DNA of 8,672 bases from Clostridia bacterium. GTDB taxonomy: Bacteria > Bacillota > Clostridia > Peptostreptococcales > Anaerovoracaceae. The notes under the pieces were generated by a model that searched no databases, was not told the DNA's origin, and saw only the letters and a list, made by a program, of their open reading frames with translations. Both the position numbers and the translations under genes were made by a program. The stretch lies in the NCBI GenBank assembly GCA_025997195.1, contig BNUG01000073.1:1-8672 (forward strand). Direction: 5' to 3'. Of the stretch, positions 1 to 5,855 are shown piece after piece. Positions within the stretch are counted from its first letter, which is position 1, and each line of letters starts with the position of its first letter.

Positions 1-127
1 GTTTGTCTTTTGTTCTGGAATATCGAAATGGAGCTATATATTGTTTTTTCATCAAACAACTGACTTGCACCAAAATCATCAATGGAAACCAAGACTTTTC
101 TTGATGCGATGAATCCCCGAAGATTTT
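1..127. repeat. Terminal direct repeat, left copy (circular closure overlap)
   Basis: These 127 bases are identical to the last 127 bases of the window (8546-8672). They lie inside the type IIG restriction-modification gene and code for about residues 603-644 of it. A perfect 127-base end overlap is what k-mer assemblers (k=127) leave on a circular or looped contig. It does not look like a mobile-element terminal repeat: there is no transposase, no inverted symmetry, and the repeat is ordinary coding sequence. Removing one copy gives a circle of 8,545 bp. Confidence 0.95.
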
Positions 128-1934
128 TACCGGCGTTAATCTTATAATATTTATTCGGGACGACATAGCTTAGAAAGCCATTCGGCATTAGGCCGTTCAG
201 CGCCCGCTCTATAAAAAGAAAATACTTATCAAATTGCTTATACGCCGATTCGTATTTATTTTTATATAATTCAAATTCTGTTGCGGGCAACAAAGCGTGC
301 ATCTCCTCGGTCCCAACATAGGGTGGATTCCCGATGATGGCATCAAATTTGTTTCCTTTGTTAATTGTGCTCCATGAAAACGGATTGATTTGTAAACGGT
401 CGTCAGGCGATACCTTTATATCGATCAAATCTTCTGCTTCAATCAAAGCATTCCCGTGAAAAATATTGTTCGATAAATTTGGCAAGATAGGCGTCGTATC
501 TTCAACCGACGGACTGGTTTCATTTTCAATCAGTCTTATGAGTAAAGTGAACTTTGCCACCTCAACAGCATGGATGTCAAGTTCAATCCCATATATACAA
601 GAAGATAGAATCTGCTTCTTTTCCTGAAGCGGCAGTTTGAACAAATTATTCCCAATTTCAATCAAATGTGATGGCGCATTCGCCAGATACCAATTGATAC
701 AATGGTTTTGCAAATACAAGAATGCTTCGTCGAGGAAAACACCGGATCCGCATGCAATATCCGCAACGCGAATGGTTAATATTTCTTCCGGCGTTTTCCC
801 TTCGCAAAGAGCACTCAACGTTCGATCGACCATGTACTTTACAATTTCAACGGGGGTGGTGACAATAGCTCTGTCTATGCAGTCGTCTTTCAATGCCAAG
901 GTTACCGATTCTGAATAATCCGGCGGAAGAATTATCCTCGTAGTCAGAAACATTTCATATATTTTCCCAAGCAAACTCGGTTCAATAATATTGAAGAGAT
1001 ATGGACTTTCAGGATAATATAAACCTTTCACAATTTCGATTATTACTTCATGGGCAAGATCGAAGAATACCAAGTCGCCTGAAAATAAGCCTGCATTGTA
1101 CCTTTTATCGGCAGCAATAAACAATTCCTTTAGTTTTTCAACAAGGGCATCCGGATTATCAATCGTTTCGCTAAGTTTGTGATAGAGCGGTAAATTTTTA
1201 TCTTCGCATATTCTCAAAAAAATTATTTGATTGATAAATTCTTGAACGGCATCATTCAGCGTCTCTTCATAATCATATCTATTTGTTTTTGAATACAAAT
1301 CATTACCGATCAGAATGCGCCATGTATTGATTTGAGCCAAGAATACATCATCTACCTTGAGTTTCTGACTGCCGCTACCGGCAACATGCTGCCCCCAATA
1401 ATCATCAAACGCACCGGAATAAACAGATTCTCTGGAAACAAGAGCGTTTATCTCATCAAATTTGTCAACATATTCTGCGTAATGATACGTTCTATACACC
1501 GCGACTTTTAAACCATCCTTCTCCTTGGGCATATATGTTGAATCATAGATAACAAAATATTCGAAGTTTGTCAGAACAACAATTTGATGATTTGCATTCC
1601 ATCCATACTTTCGCGCTTGGAATGCCGGTTCTGATAGCTTCGTAATATCAACTTGCGGTTTCTTTGCTTCAATAAAGAATTTTGCAACACCTCTTAACGT
1701 CATGGAGTAATCCGGCCTATCGTTCTGGTTTAAATGATATTCCGCAATTACTTCTCTATACTGCGGTGCAAGCCCCTTCTTGTTAGGAACATCCCAACCT
1801 AGTAGTTCCAGGAACGGATCAATGTATTCAATCCGGCAAGAATGCTCGTTATAAGCTGTTTTCTTATCCTTATATTGAGCCAGATTTGATTTAAATCGTG
1901 ATACCAGATCTTTTAATGAATCTAATTTATCCAC
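1..1934 (-). CDS. Type IIG restriction-modification enzyme, Eco57I-like, N-terminal 644 residues (runs off the window start)
   Basis: This is a bifunctional restriction endonuclease and N6-adenine DNA methyltransferase. The start chosen is GTG at 1934, with GGGAG seven bases upstream and an in-frame TGA further up. Residues 1-150 look like a PD-(D/E)XK nuclease: RPDYS at 73-77, then IEAKKP at 88-93, giving D75...E89-x-K91. A linker is followed by the methyltransferase: motif X-like TTPVEIV near 359-365, motif I ADIACGSGVF at 391-400, and catalytic motif IV GNPPY at 535-539. The frame is still open at base 1 and continues exactly in frame at 8545 to the stop at 7477. The full protein is 1,000 residues, close to the roughly 1,000 residues known for R.Eco57I. 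It is the first gene of a five-gene operon with its own likely promoter near 2041-2071. The cut and recognition sequence cannot be read from the protein by eye. Confidence 0.93.
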   Translation of the reverse strand, partial: MDKLDSLKDLVSRFKSNLAQYKDKKTAYNEHSCRIEYIDPFLELLGWDVPNKKGLAPQYREVIAEYHLNQNDRPDYSMTLRGVAKFFIEAKKPQVDITKLSEPAFQARKYGWNANHQIVVLTNFEYFVIYDSTYMPKEKDGLKVAVYRTYHYAEYVDKFDEINALVSRESVYSGAFDDYWGQHVAGSGSQKLKVDDVFLAQINTWRILIGNDLYSKTNRYDYEETLNDAVQEFINQIIFLRICEDKNLPLYHKLSETIDNPDALVEKLKELFIAADKRYNAGLFSGDLVFFDLAHEVIIEIVKGLYYPESPYLFNIIEPSLLGKIYEMFLTTRIILPPDYSESVTLALKDDCIDRAIVTTPVEIVKYMVDRTLSALCEGKTPEEILTIRVADIACGSGVFLDEAFLYLQNHCINWYLANAPSHLIEIGNNLFKLPLQEKKQILSSCIYGIELDIHAVEVAKFTLLIRLIENETSPSVEDTTPILPNLSNNIFHGNALIEAEDLIDIKVSPDDRLQINPFSWSTINKGNKFDAIIGNPPYVGTEEMHALLPATEFELYKNKYESAYKQFDKYFLFIERALNGLMPNGFLSYVVPNKYYKINAGKNLRGFIASRKVLVSIDDFGASQLFDEKTIYSSISIFQNKRQ

Positions 1935-1997
1935 AAATATCTCCCGACGCGCAACACATTCAAGGTTTCCTATTCGCAATCATATCACGAGCATACC

Positions 1998-2013
1998 AAG
2001 AACGCAAGTTCTT
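1998..2013 (-). promoter_or_regulatory. 16-base palindrome in the leader of the defence operon
   Basis: AAGAAC and GTTCTT form a perfect 6-bp inverted repeat around a four-base centre, lying between the predicted transcription start and the GTG start of the restriction-modification gene. It could be a repressor site or a small RNA hairpin (C-UUGC-G loop). No controller (C) protein gene is present in the window, so any DNA-binding regulator would be external. Short palindromes arise by chance in AT-rich DNA. Confidence 0.3.
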
Positions 2014-2040
2014 TGTTTTGGAATCATATTTTCTTTTTTC

Positions 2041-2071
2041 ATTATATTCTACATTTTGGTATTCGTGTAAA
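2041..2071 (-). promoter_or_regulatory. Likely sigma-70/A promoter of the defence operon
   Basis: On the minus strand a perfect TATAAT lies at 2046-2041 and TTTACA (five of six consensus bases) at 2071-2066, with a 19-bp spacer that is slightly long. Predicted initiation is near 2034, giving a leader of about 100 bases before the GTG at 1934. It sits directly after the rpsI terminator, so the restriction-modification gene and the four genes behind it are likely transcribed from here. The position is consistent, but the long spacer and the AT-rich background lower certainty. Confidence 0.55.
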
Positions 2072-2126
2072 AAAACATATATTCTTAATGTTACTACGGC
2101 CAAACCATCAATTGATTATGACCATG

Positions 2127-2166
2127 CAAAACAAAATCCCCCAAGACCTTTGCCCCGAGGGATTTT
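2127..2166 (-). terminator. Rho-independent terminator after rpsI
   Basis: Read on the minus strand, AAAATCCC (2166-2159) pairs with GGGATTTT (2140-2133) around a G/A-rich loop, and the downstream side continues GTTTT. It lies about 90 bases after the rpsI stop in the transcribed direction. It marks the end of the ribosomal operon and roughly the switch from GC-rich to AT-rich sequence. Confidence 0.75.
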
Positions 2167-2253
2167 GATAGTCACTGTTTTGCGTCCTGTCGTTTGTCGG
2201 CTTGTCGCCCGCCACTCTGTCGCAAGAACCTGCGAGCGCCGCCGCCGTACGTC

Positions 2254-2652
2254 CTAACGCTTCGAGAACTGGCTCGCTCTCCGCGCCTTCTTCAGTCCGT
2301 ACTTCTTCCGCTCCTTCATCCTCGGATCGCGCGTCAGGAAGCCTTCGTTCTTCAGCACCGGCCGGTACTCCGTGTCCTCGATTTGGAGCAGCGCCCGCGA
2401 GATCCCGTGGCGCAGCGCGCCCGCCTGTCCCGTGATGCCGCCGCCGTTGACACGCGCGATGACGTCAAACGTCCCCTCGGTCCCGGTCACCACGAAAGGC
2501 CGCTTGACCTCGTTGCGCGTGATCTCCATCCCGAAATAATCGTCCAATGCCTTCCCGTTGATCGTGATCTCGCCCTTTCCGGCGATCAGGCGAACGCGGG
2601 CAACCGATGATTTTCTCCGCCCCGTGGCGGTATACTGCTTTTTCGCTGCCAT
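2254..2652 (-). CDS. rpsI: 30S ribosomal protein S9
   Basis: This is a complete S9 (132 residues), a small-subunit head protein whose C-terminal tail reaches the P-site tRNA. It has [17 protein letters not shown] at 6-22, [20 protein letters not shown] at 70-89, [20 protein letters not shown] at 107-126, and the canonical SKR end that contacts tRNA. It starts at ATG 2652 behind AGGAGGGT (2659-2666), which overlaps the rplM stop (2665-2667), so the pair is co-translated. The gene is intact. The 3' end of rpsI is a known integration target for some Bacillota integrative elements, but nothing here shows a duplicated 3' end or an integrase. Transcription probably ends at the hairpin near 2127-2166. 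Confidence 0.98.
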   Translation of the reverse strand: MAAKKQYTATGRRKSSVARVRLIAGKGEITINGKALDDYFGMEITRNEVKRPFVVTGTEGTFDVIARVNGGGITGQAGALRHGISRALLQIEDTEYRPVLKNEGFLTRDPRMKERKKYGLKKARRASQFSKR

Positions 2653-2664
2653 CTAACTACCCTC

Positions 2665-3099
2665 CTAAAAATCCCAAACTTCCGGCTGCTGCGCGGCATG
2701 CGGATGTTCCGCCCCGGCATAAACCTTCAGTTTCCTGTACATGCTGCGCCCAAGTCTGCCGTCCGGCATCATTCCCTTGACCGCATGACGGATGATCTCC
2801 TCGGGATTTTTCGCCTGGAGTTTCTCAAAAGTCGTCTCGCGCAGCCCGCCCGGATAACCCGTGTGCCGCTTGTAGATTTTCTCCTTGCGCTTCTTGCCCG
2901 TCACTTCCACCTTCTCCGCGTTGATGATGATGACATAGTCGCCCGTGTCAACATGCGGGGTGTAAATGGGCTTCTTCTTGCCTCTGAGGATCGCCGCCAC
3001 TTCGCTCGCCAGCCGCCCGAGAGTCCTGCCCTCCGCGTCAATGACGTACCATTTGTGCTCGATCTCCTGAGGTTTTGCGATATAACTGCCTGTGCTCAT
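2665..3099 (-). CDS. rplM: 50S ribosomal protein L13
   Basis: This is a full-length L13 (144 residues), a core protein of the large ribosomal subunit that binds 23S rRNA early in assembly. Clear family landmarks are [20 protein letters not shown] at 17-36, [15 protein letters not shown] at 49-63, [20 protein letters not shown] at 75-94 and [21 protein letters not shown] at 109-129, split here at G109 and G129. The sequence style fits Bacillota, probably Clostridia. It starts at ATG 3099 behind a consensus AGGAGGT (3104-3110). It is followed 12 bases later by rpsI, the conserved order in most bacteria. GC is visibly higher than in the defence genes on either side. The usual clostridial upstream neighbours (truA and the ecf transporter genes) are absent here. 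Confidence 0.98.
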   Translation of the reverse strand: MSTGSYIAKPQEIEHKWYVIDAEGRTLGRLASEVAAILRGKKKPIYTPHVDTGDYVIIINAEKVEVTGKKRKEKIYKRHTGYPGGLRETTFEKLQAKNPEEIIRHAVKGMMPDGRLGRSMYRKLKVYAGAEHPHAAQQPEVWDF

Positions 3100-3120
3100 G
3101 CAGACCTCCTTTGCCTACTT

Positions 3121-3171
3121 GGATCGCCCGCCGTCCGGCGCGTAGTCTGCCATAATAGACCACTTCGATCC
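3121..3171 (-). ncRNA. Candidate structured rplM leader: three-way junction upstream of the ribosome binding site
   Basis: In the minus-strand transcript GGATCG (3171-3166) pairs with CGATCC (3126-3121) to close a junction. Inside are two hairpins: GTGGTCT with AGACTAC (3163-3157 with 3148-3142; seven pairs, one G-U), and CGCC-GGAC-GGCG (3140-3129). The structure ends about 10 bases before the AGGAGGT of rplM. Ribosomal protein operons in Bacillota often carry autoregulatory leaders, and an L13 leader is known in Bacillus. I infer, but cannot prove, that this is an L13-responsive element; I cannot match it base by base to the known L13 leader. Confidence 0.5.
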
Positions 3172-3187
3172 TGTTCGGTTCCGTTCC

Positions 3188-3207
3188 GTCCCTCCCATAA
3201 GAGAGAC
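3188..3207 (-). ncRNA. Upstream hairpin in the rplM leader
   Basis: The minus-strand transcript can form a 7-bp hairpin, GTCTCTC-(TTATGG)-GAGGGAC, including one G-U pair. It lies 16 bases before the candidate three-way junction. Its left arm and loop resemble part of the second hairpin downstream (GTGGTCT...TTATGG occurs in both), so the leader may hold two related protein-binding elements. There is no T tract, so it is not an obvious terminator. Confidence 0.35.
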
Positions 3208-3286
3208 CACCATAACGTTTGGGCCGCGGACGGCTACGACAATCCATCCTGTACCCCACACACACCCTTACGGACGCGCGACCACC

Positions 3287-3292
3287 ATTGTA
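3287..3292 (-). promoter_or_regulatory. Possible -10 element of the rplM promoter
   Basis: The minus strand reads TACAAT here, five of six bases of the -10 consensus, about 190 bases before the rplM start. No good -35 hexamer lies 15-19 bases upstream (the sequence there is TGCTTT-like), while a TTGTAA occurs at a too-short 13-base spacing. It lies just inside the GC-rich segment and only about 50 bases after the TIR stop. It is plausible but weak. Confidence 0.35.
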
Positions 3293-3339
3293 CATCAAGC
3301 CCGTGTTACAAAGCAGATCGATTTTTTATATCTCGCAGA

Positions 3340-4065
3340 TTACTCATTATCGCCCTCTTCTAATATCAACTTTAGTGATTGGCAAATATCCAAAATTGAA
3401 TACTTATCGGTAGAAAGAGAGTATAACCCTGATAAGATTGGACTAAACTCATATACTTCCTCAAAACTAATTTGATGCCAAATTGGTAATGGGGTGGCAC
3501 CGGTCACTTCTTCTTTTGCGAATATTCCATCTAATTCGCGTTGCGGCCATTTTTTTGCAAAGAAACTCTTTGATAAAACTATTATAGAAAATTTTGACAA
3601 CTTGATTCCTTTATCAATTTGCTCTCGAAGACCCTTGCCCCACTTCATTTCTAAAGTGTCATACCATACTTTAATTCCCATTTTTTGCAATTCGTCAACA
3701 AGACCATCTACAAAACCAGCTTTATCTTCAGAAGCATGAGAAATAAAGACATCATACATTGACATTGATTCTAAATCATTAGGCTTGCTATGTTTATAAA
3801 ACTCGCTGTAAAGTGTTTCAACTTGCGGCGAATAAACACCAACCGGAAGGCGCACTCTTCTTTGTGTTTTATTTATTACAGATTCAAGTTTCTTGGTTTC
3901 ATGTTTCAAATCGGAAAGAACTCTCTGAGATGCTTGATTTGAAGCAGGTACAACAATCGGTTCATAACCGATTTGTTGACTCGCACGGTGCTGAACTTTT
4001 ACTTGCTGGTGTACTGTAACCGTGCGAGTTACCTTTATTGTTCCAAGTTTAATTTTTTTACCCAT
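3340..4065 (-). CDS. TIR-domain protein (TIR_2-like), putative NAD+-consuming effector
   Basis: This is a 241-residue protein. Residues 103-240 form a TIR domain: MYDVFISHASEDKAGFVDGL at 103-122, KVWYDTLEMKWGKGLREQID at 132-151, SKFSIIVLSKSFFAKKWPQR at 157-176. These are followed by E177, the expected catalytic glutamate of NAD-cleaving TIR domains. Bacterial TIR proteins commonly kill or arrest infected cells by destroying NAD+ or making signal nucleotides. The first 100 residues match no domain I recognise. They include a charged, possibly coiled-coil stretch at about 51-72, which might bind the HEPN or DUF262 partner. It starts three bases after the HEPN stop and is the last gene of the operon. 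An 11-bp inverted repeat lies within codons 13-29. NADase activity is likely but not shown; the domain call is firm. Confidence 0.92.
   Translation of the reverse strand: MGKKIKLGTIKVTRTVTVHQQVKVQHRASQQIGYEPIVVPASNQASQRVLSDLKHETKKLESVINKTQRRVRLPVGVYSPQVETLYSEFYKHSKPNDLESMSMYDVFISHASEDKAGFVDGLVDELQKMGIKVWYDTLEMKWGKGLREQIDKGIKLSKFSIIVLSKSFFAKKWPQRELDGIFAKEEVTGATPLPIWHQISFEEVYEFSPILSGLYSLSTDKYSILDICQSLKLILEEGDNE
3979..4029. repeat. 11-bp perfect inverted repeat inside the 5' end of the TIR gene
   Basis: ACTCGCACGGT (3979-3989) and ACCGTGCGAGT (4019-4029) are exact inverted copies separated by 29 bases, within codons 13-29 of the TIR protein. In the messenger they would form a GC-rich stem soon after the start codon, unusual in this AT-rich gene. 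It could damp translation of a toxic effector or bind a protein; it may also be chance. Confidence 0.6.
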
Positions 4066-4068
4066 TAT

Positions 4069-4746
4069 CTATTTCCCATAAGATTCCATTGTAAATTCTC
4101 CCAACAGATATTCTTTTGAACTTGCAGCGTTTAGCACTTGTACTGCAAATTGATCAATTAGCCGGAACATGATGGCATGTATTTGATTATATCTTTCCTC
4201 ATCTAAGCTTAACTCTTCAAGTTGTTCACCATGAGCTATTTTATTACGCATATTCAAAAGCACTTCATCAATTAACGTGAAATCCGCGCTATACGCATCA
4301 ATATCCAACCCAAGTGTACACAATATTTCCGTAAAAAGAGATGCATTCAAATTACTATTAGTCCGAATAATTCCTTCGTGAGGTATTTGGGACGATTGAT
4401 TGTATCTTGAAAAAATATCACTAACAATCTTTGTCTGCACTGTTAATTTCGACGAAGAAGTAAAACGGGATAAATCCGATTTTATTGATATTGCCAAAAA
4501 ATTATGTTTGAGGCGATTGTACGGAAGCCGTAAATGCGAAACATAGCATAAATAGTAATATGCAATGTTTTTTACAGACCCTTCCCAATGAGCATATAGC
4601 AATGTGATTCCTGCTCGCAATGCAGTATTCTTTGCAAAGTTACGAGAGGATTGAATATTTGCTTTTATGGCGGTAAGCTCACGTTTGCGCCATGCCATCT
4701 CAGCATCTATCGTATCTTGTAAATTCTCTAACGTGCGTATTTTCAT
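4069..4746 (-). CDS. HEPN-domain protein, MAE_28990/MAE_18760-like, putative RNase effector
   Basis: This 225-residue, mostly helical protein carries LLYAHWEGSVKN at 49-60, a hallmark stretch of the MAE_28990/MAE_18760 HEPN group. It also has RNKIAHGE at 167-174, the R-x4-H motif with a polar residue (N) after the arginine that HEPN RNases use for metal-independent RNA cleavage. R167 and H172 are the expected catalytic residues and both are intact. The ATG at 4746 overlaps the DUF262 TGA (ATGA, 4743-4746), so the two proteins are likely made together in matched amounts and may form a complex. Families with this HEPN domain are known mainly from defence and toxin contexts. RNase activity and what controls it are inference; the fold and motif assignment is well supported. 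Confidence 0.85.
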   Translation of the reverse strand: MKIRTLENLQDTIDAEMAWRKRELTAIKANIQSSRNFAKNTALRAGITLLYAHWEGSVKNIAYYYLCYVSHLRLPYNRLKHNFLAISIKSDLSRFTSSSKLTVQTKIVSDIFSRYNQSSQIPHEGIIRTNSNLNASLFTEILCTLGLDIDAYSADFTLIDEVLLNMRNKIAHGEQLEELSLDEERYNQIHAIMFRLIDQFAVQVLNAASSKEYLLGEFTMESYGK

Positions 4747-5843
4747 GGCTTAAAATACTCTGCTCCAAATTCAGAAAGATCCTTATATCTTGGAATGGAT
4801 CTGACTCCTGGCGTGGTATTCTTAATAAATGTGTCTTCCATATACATAGCTTGTATTCGATTTATAATCCAAGGTTCTGGCAGATTAATTGCCTGAATTG
4901 CATTTAAGTTTGAGTATATGCCAAACGCAATGGCTTGAAATGAAGCTGCCATTGCAGGTCCTAAGTGCTTTTTCCCATTAAACTTCTTAAAGGAGTCTTC
5001 ACCCATGGTGTTTGAAAGCAAACTAAATGTTCCTGTAAACCGTGCTCTTATTTGTGCATAGTCGGTAGCCTTTTCGCACAATATTATAGTTTCTTTATCC
5101 AAGAGCTCTGAAAAATCTGTATATCCTTTTAGATTCTCCCAATTGATCGAATTCGCTACAAGTAATCGCAAGACCAATTCCATGCGATATTGTTCATCAA
5201 CACGTCTATCTGATATCGGCAAACAATTTCTGTATTCAGTAATGCCATCAAGTTCCACAACAAATTCATAAAATGTGTTATTTGTCATAATCATAAGGCA
5301 ATTACGAACTTCCTGATCACTTAATAACGACCCTCCTGTATTGAGGCGCTGAAAAAGTTCATACTTTGTATTTGGGTCACTTTCCTTTTTCATTATTATT
5401 ATATCCATACGTGCACGCTTGAAGAATAATTGTTGTTCTTTTGTAAAGCTCATTCCCTCATCATCGCTATCCCACCGCATCCCCTCAAAAGATGGGAGAT
5501 AGTCCGTTTTCTGCAACACAAGTGACGACAGCTGTTCTCCATGCTCGTCTACAAAACATCCAACAAACTGAAAGATCGTGGATAGTCGTTGCACACCATC
5601 AATGATATCCCATACACCATCTTCATTTTGACTCACGAAGATTGATGGGATAGGGATATTCAGCATAATTGATTCAATAAGTTTCGTCTTCTGATATTCA
5701 CTCCATCTAAAAACGCGTTGAAATTCTGGATGTATATCCATCTCTCCATCCTTATATAGGTTAATCAATTCGCCAATAGACATTTGATACGATTCTCTAA
5801 ATATTTTGCTTGCTCTCGATGTTATTTCTTCTTGTAGTGACAT
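4743..5843 (-). CDS. DUF262 domain protein (ParB/sulfiredoxin-like fold), probable defence sensor or NTPase
   Basis: This 366-residue protein has the DUF262 signature near its N-terminus: PEFQRVFRWSEYQKTKLIES at 39-58, NIPIPSIFV at 62-70 and IIDGVQRLSTI at 80-90. The last matches the family motif DGQQR with V in place of the first Q. DUF262 proteins such as GmrS, BrxU and SspE bind nucleotide and help restrict modified or unmodified phage DNA. Those usually carry a DUF1524 HNH nuclease half; I see no such H-x-x-P/HNH signature here, so this is DUF262 alone. It starts at ATG 5843 behind a strong GAGGAGG (5851-5857) that overlaps the methyltransferase stop, so it has its own efficient translation start. 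It overlaps the HEPN gene by four bases. It may sense invading DNA and trigger the two downstream effectors, which is inference. Confidence 0.88.
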   Translation of the reverse strand: MSLQEEITSRASKIFRESYQMSIGELINLYKDGEMDIHPEFQRVFRWSEYQKTKLIESIMLNIPIPSIFVSQNEDGVWDIIDGVQRLSTIFQFVGCFVDEHGEQLSSLVLQKTDYLPSFEGMRWDSDDEGMSFTKEQQLFFKRARMDIIIMKKESDPNTKYELFQRLNTGGSLLSDQEVRNCLMIMTNNTFYEFVVELDGITEYRNCLPISDRRVDEQYRMELVLRLLVANSINWENLKGYTDFSELLDKETIILCEKATDYAQIRARFTGTFSLLSNTMGEDSFKKFNGKKHLGPAMAASFQAIAFGIYSNLNAIQAINLPEPWIINRIQAMYMEDTFIKNTTPGVRSIPRYKDLSEFGAEYFKP

Positions 5844-5855
5844 TTGTCTTCCTCC

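Larger units (their letters stand above)
1935..2253 (-). other. Intergenic region between rpsI and the defence operon
   Basis: This 319-base stretch holds no convincing gene. Its first part after rpsI (2253 to about 2175) keeps the GC-rich composition of the ribosomal operon. It then contains the terminator (2127-2166), turns AT-rich, and carries the putative promoter (2041-2071) and palindrome (1998-2013). The change of composition at about 2100-2175 is the best candidate for one edge of the acquired segment. I see no target-site duplication or integrase site. Confidence 0.6.

Noticed and set aside
1970..2046. A 20-codon leader peptide before the restriction-modification gene
   Set aside because: Its first ATG overlaps the putative -10 box, so it would not be transcribed. 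The next in-frame ATG has no ribosome binding site and the peptide shows no attenuation-type codon run.
3038..3298. Minus-strand 86-codon open frame upstream of and overlapping rplM
   Set aside because: It covers the structured leader and the rplM start in another frame, is rich in Arg/Gly as expected of translated GC-rich non-coding DNA, and resembles no family I know.
3305..3335. A terminator after the TIR gene built from AGAT...ATCT
   Set aside because: Only about four pairs form, with an A-rich loop and no downstream T tract, which is too weak to call.
2194..3363. Plus-strand open frames opposite rplM and rpsI (138 and 221 codons)
   Set aside because: They are antisense to two unmistakable ribosomal protein genes. 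Their Arg/Pro/His-rich composition is typical of the reverse strand of GC-rich coding DNA.
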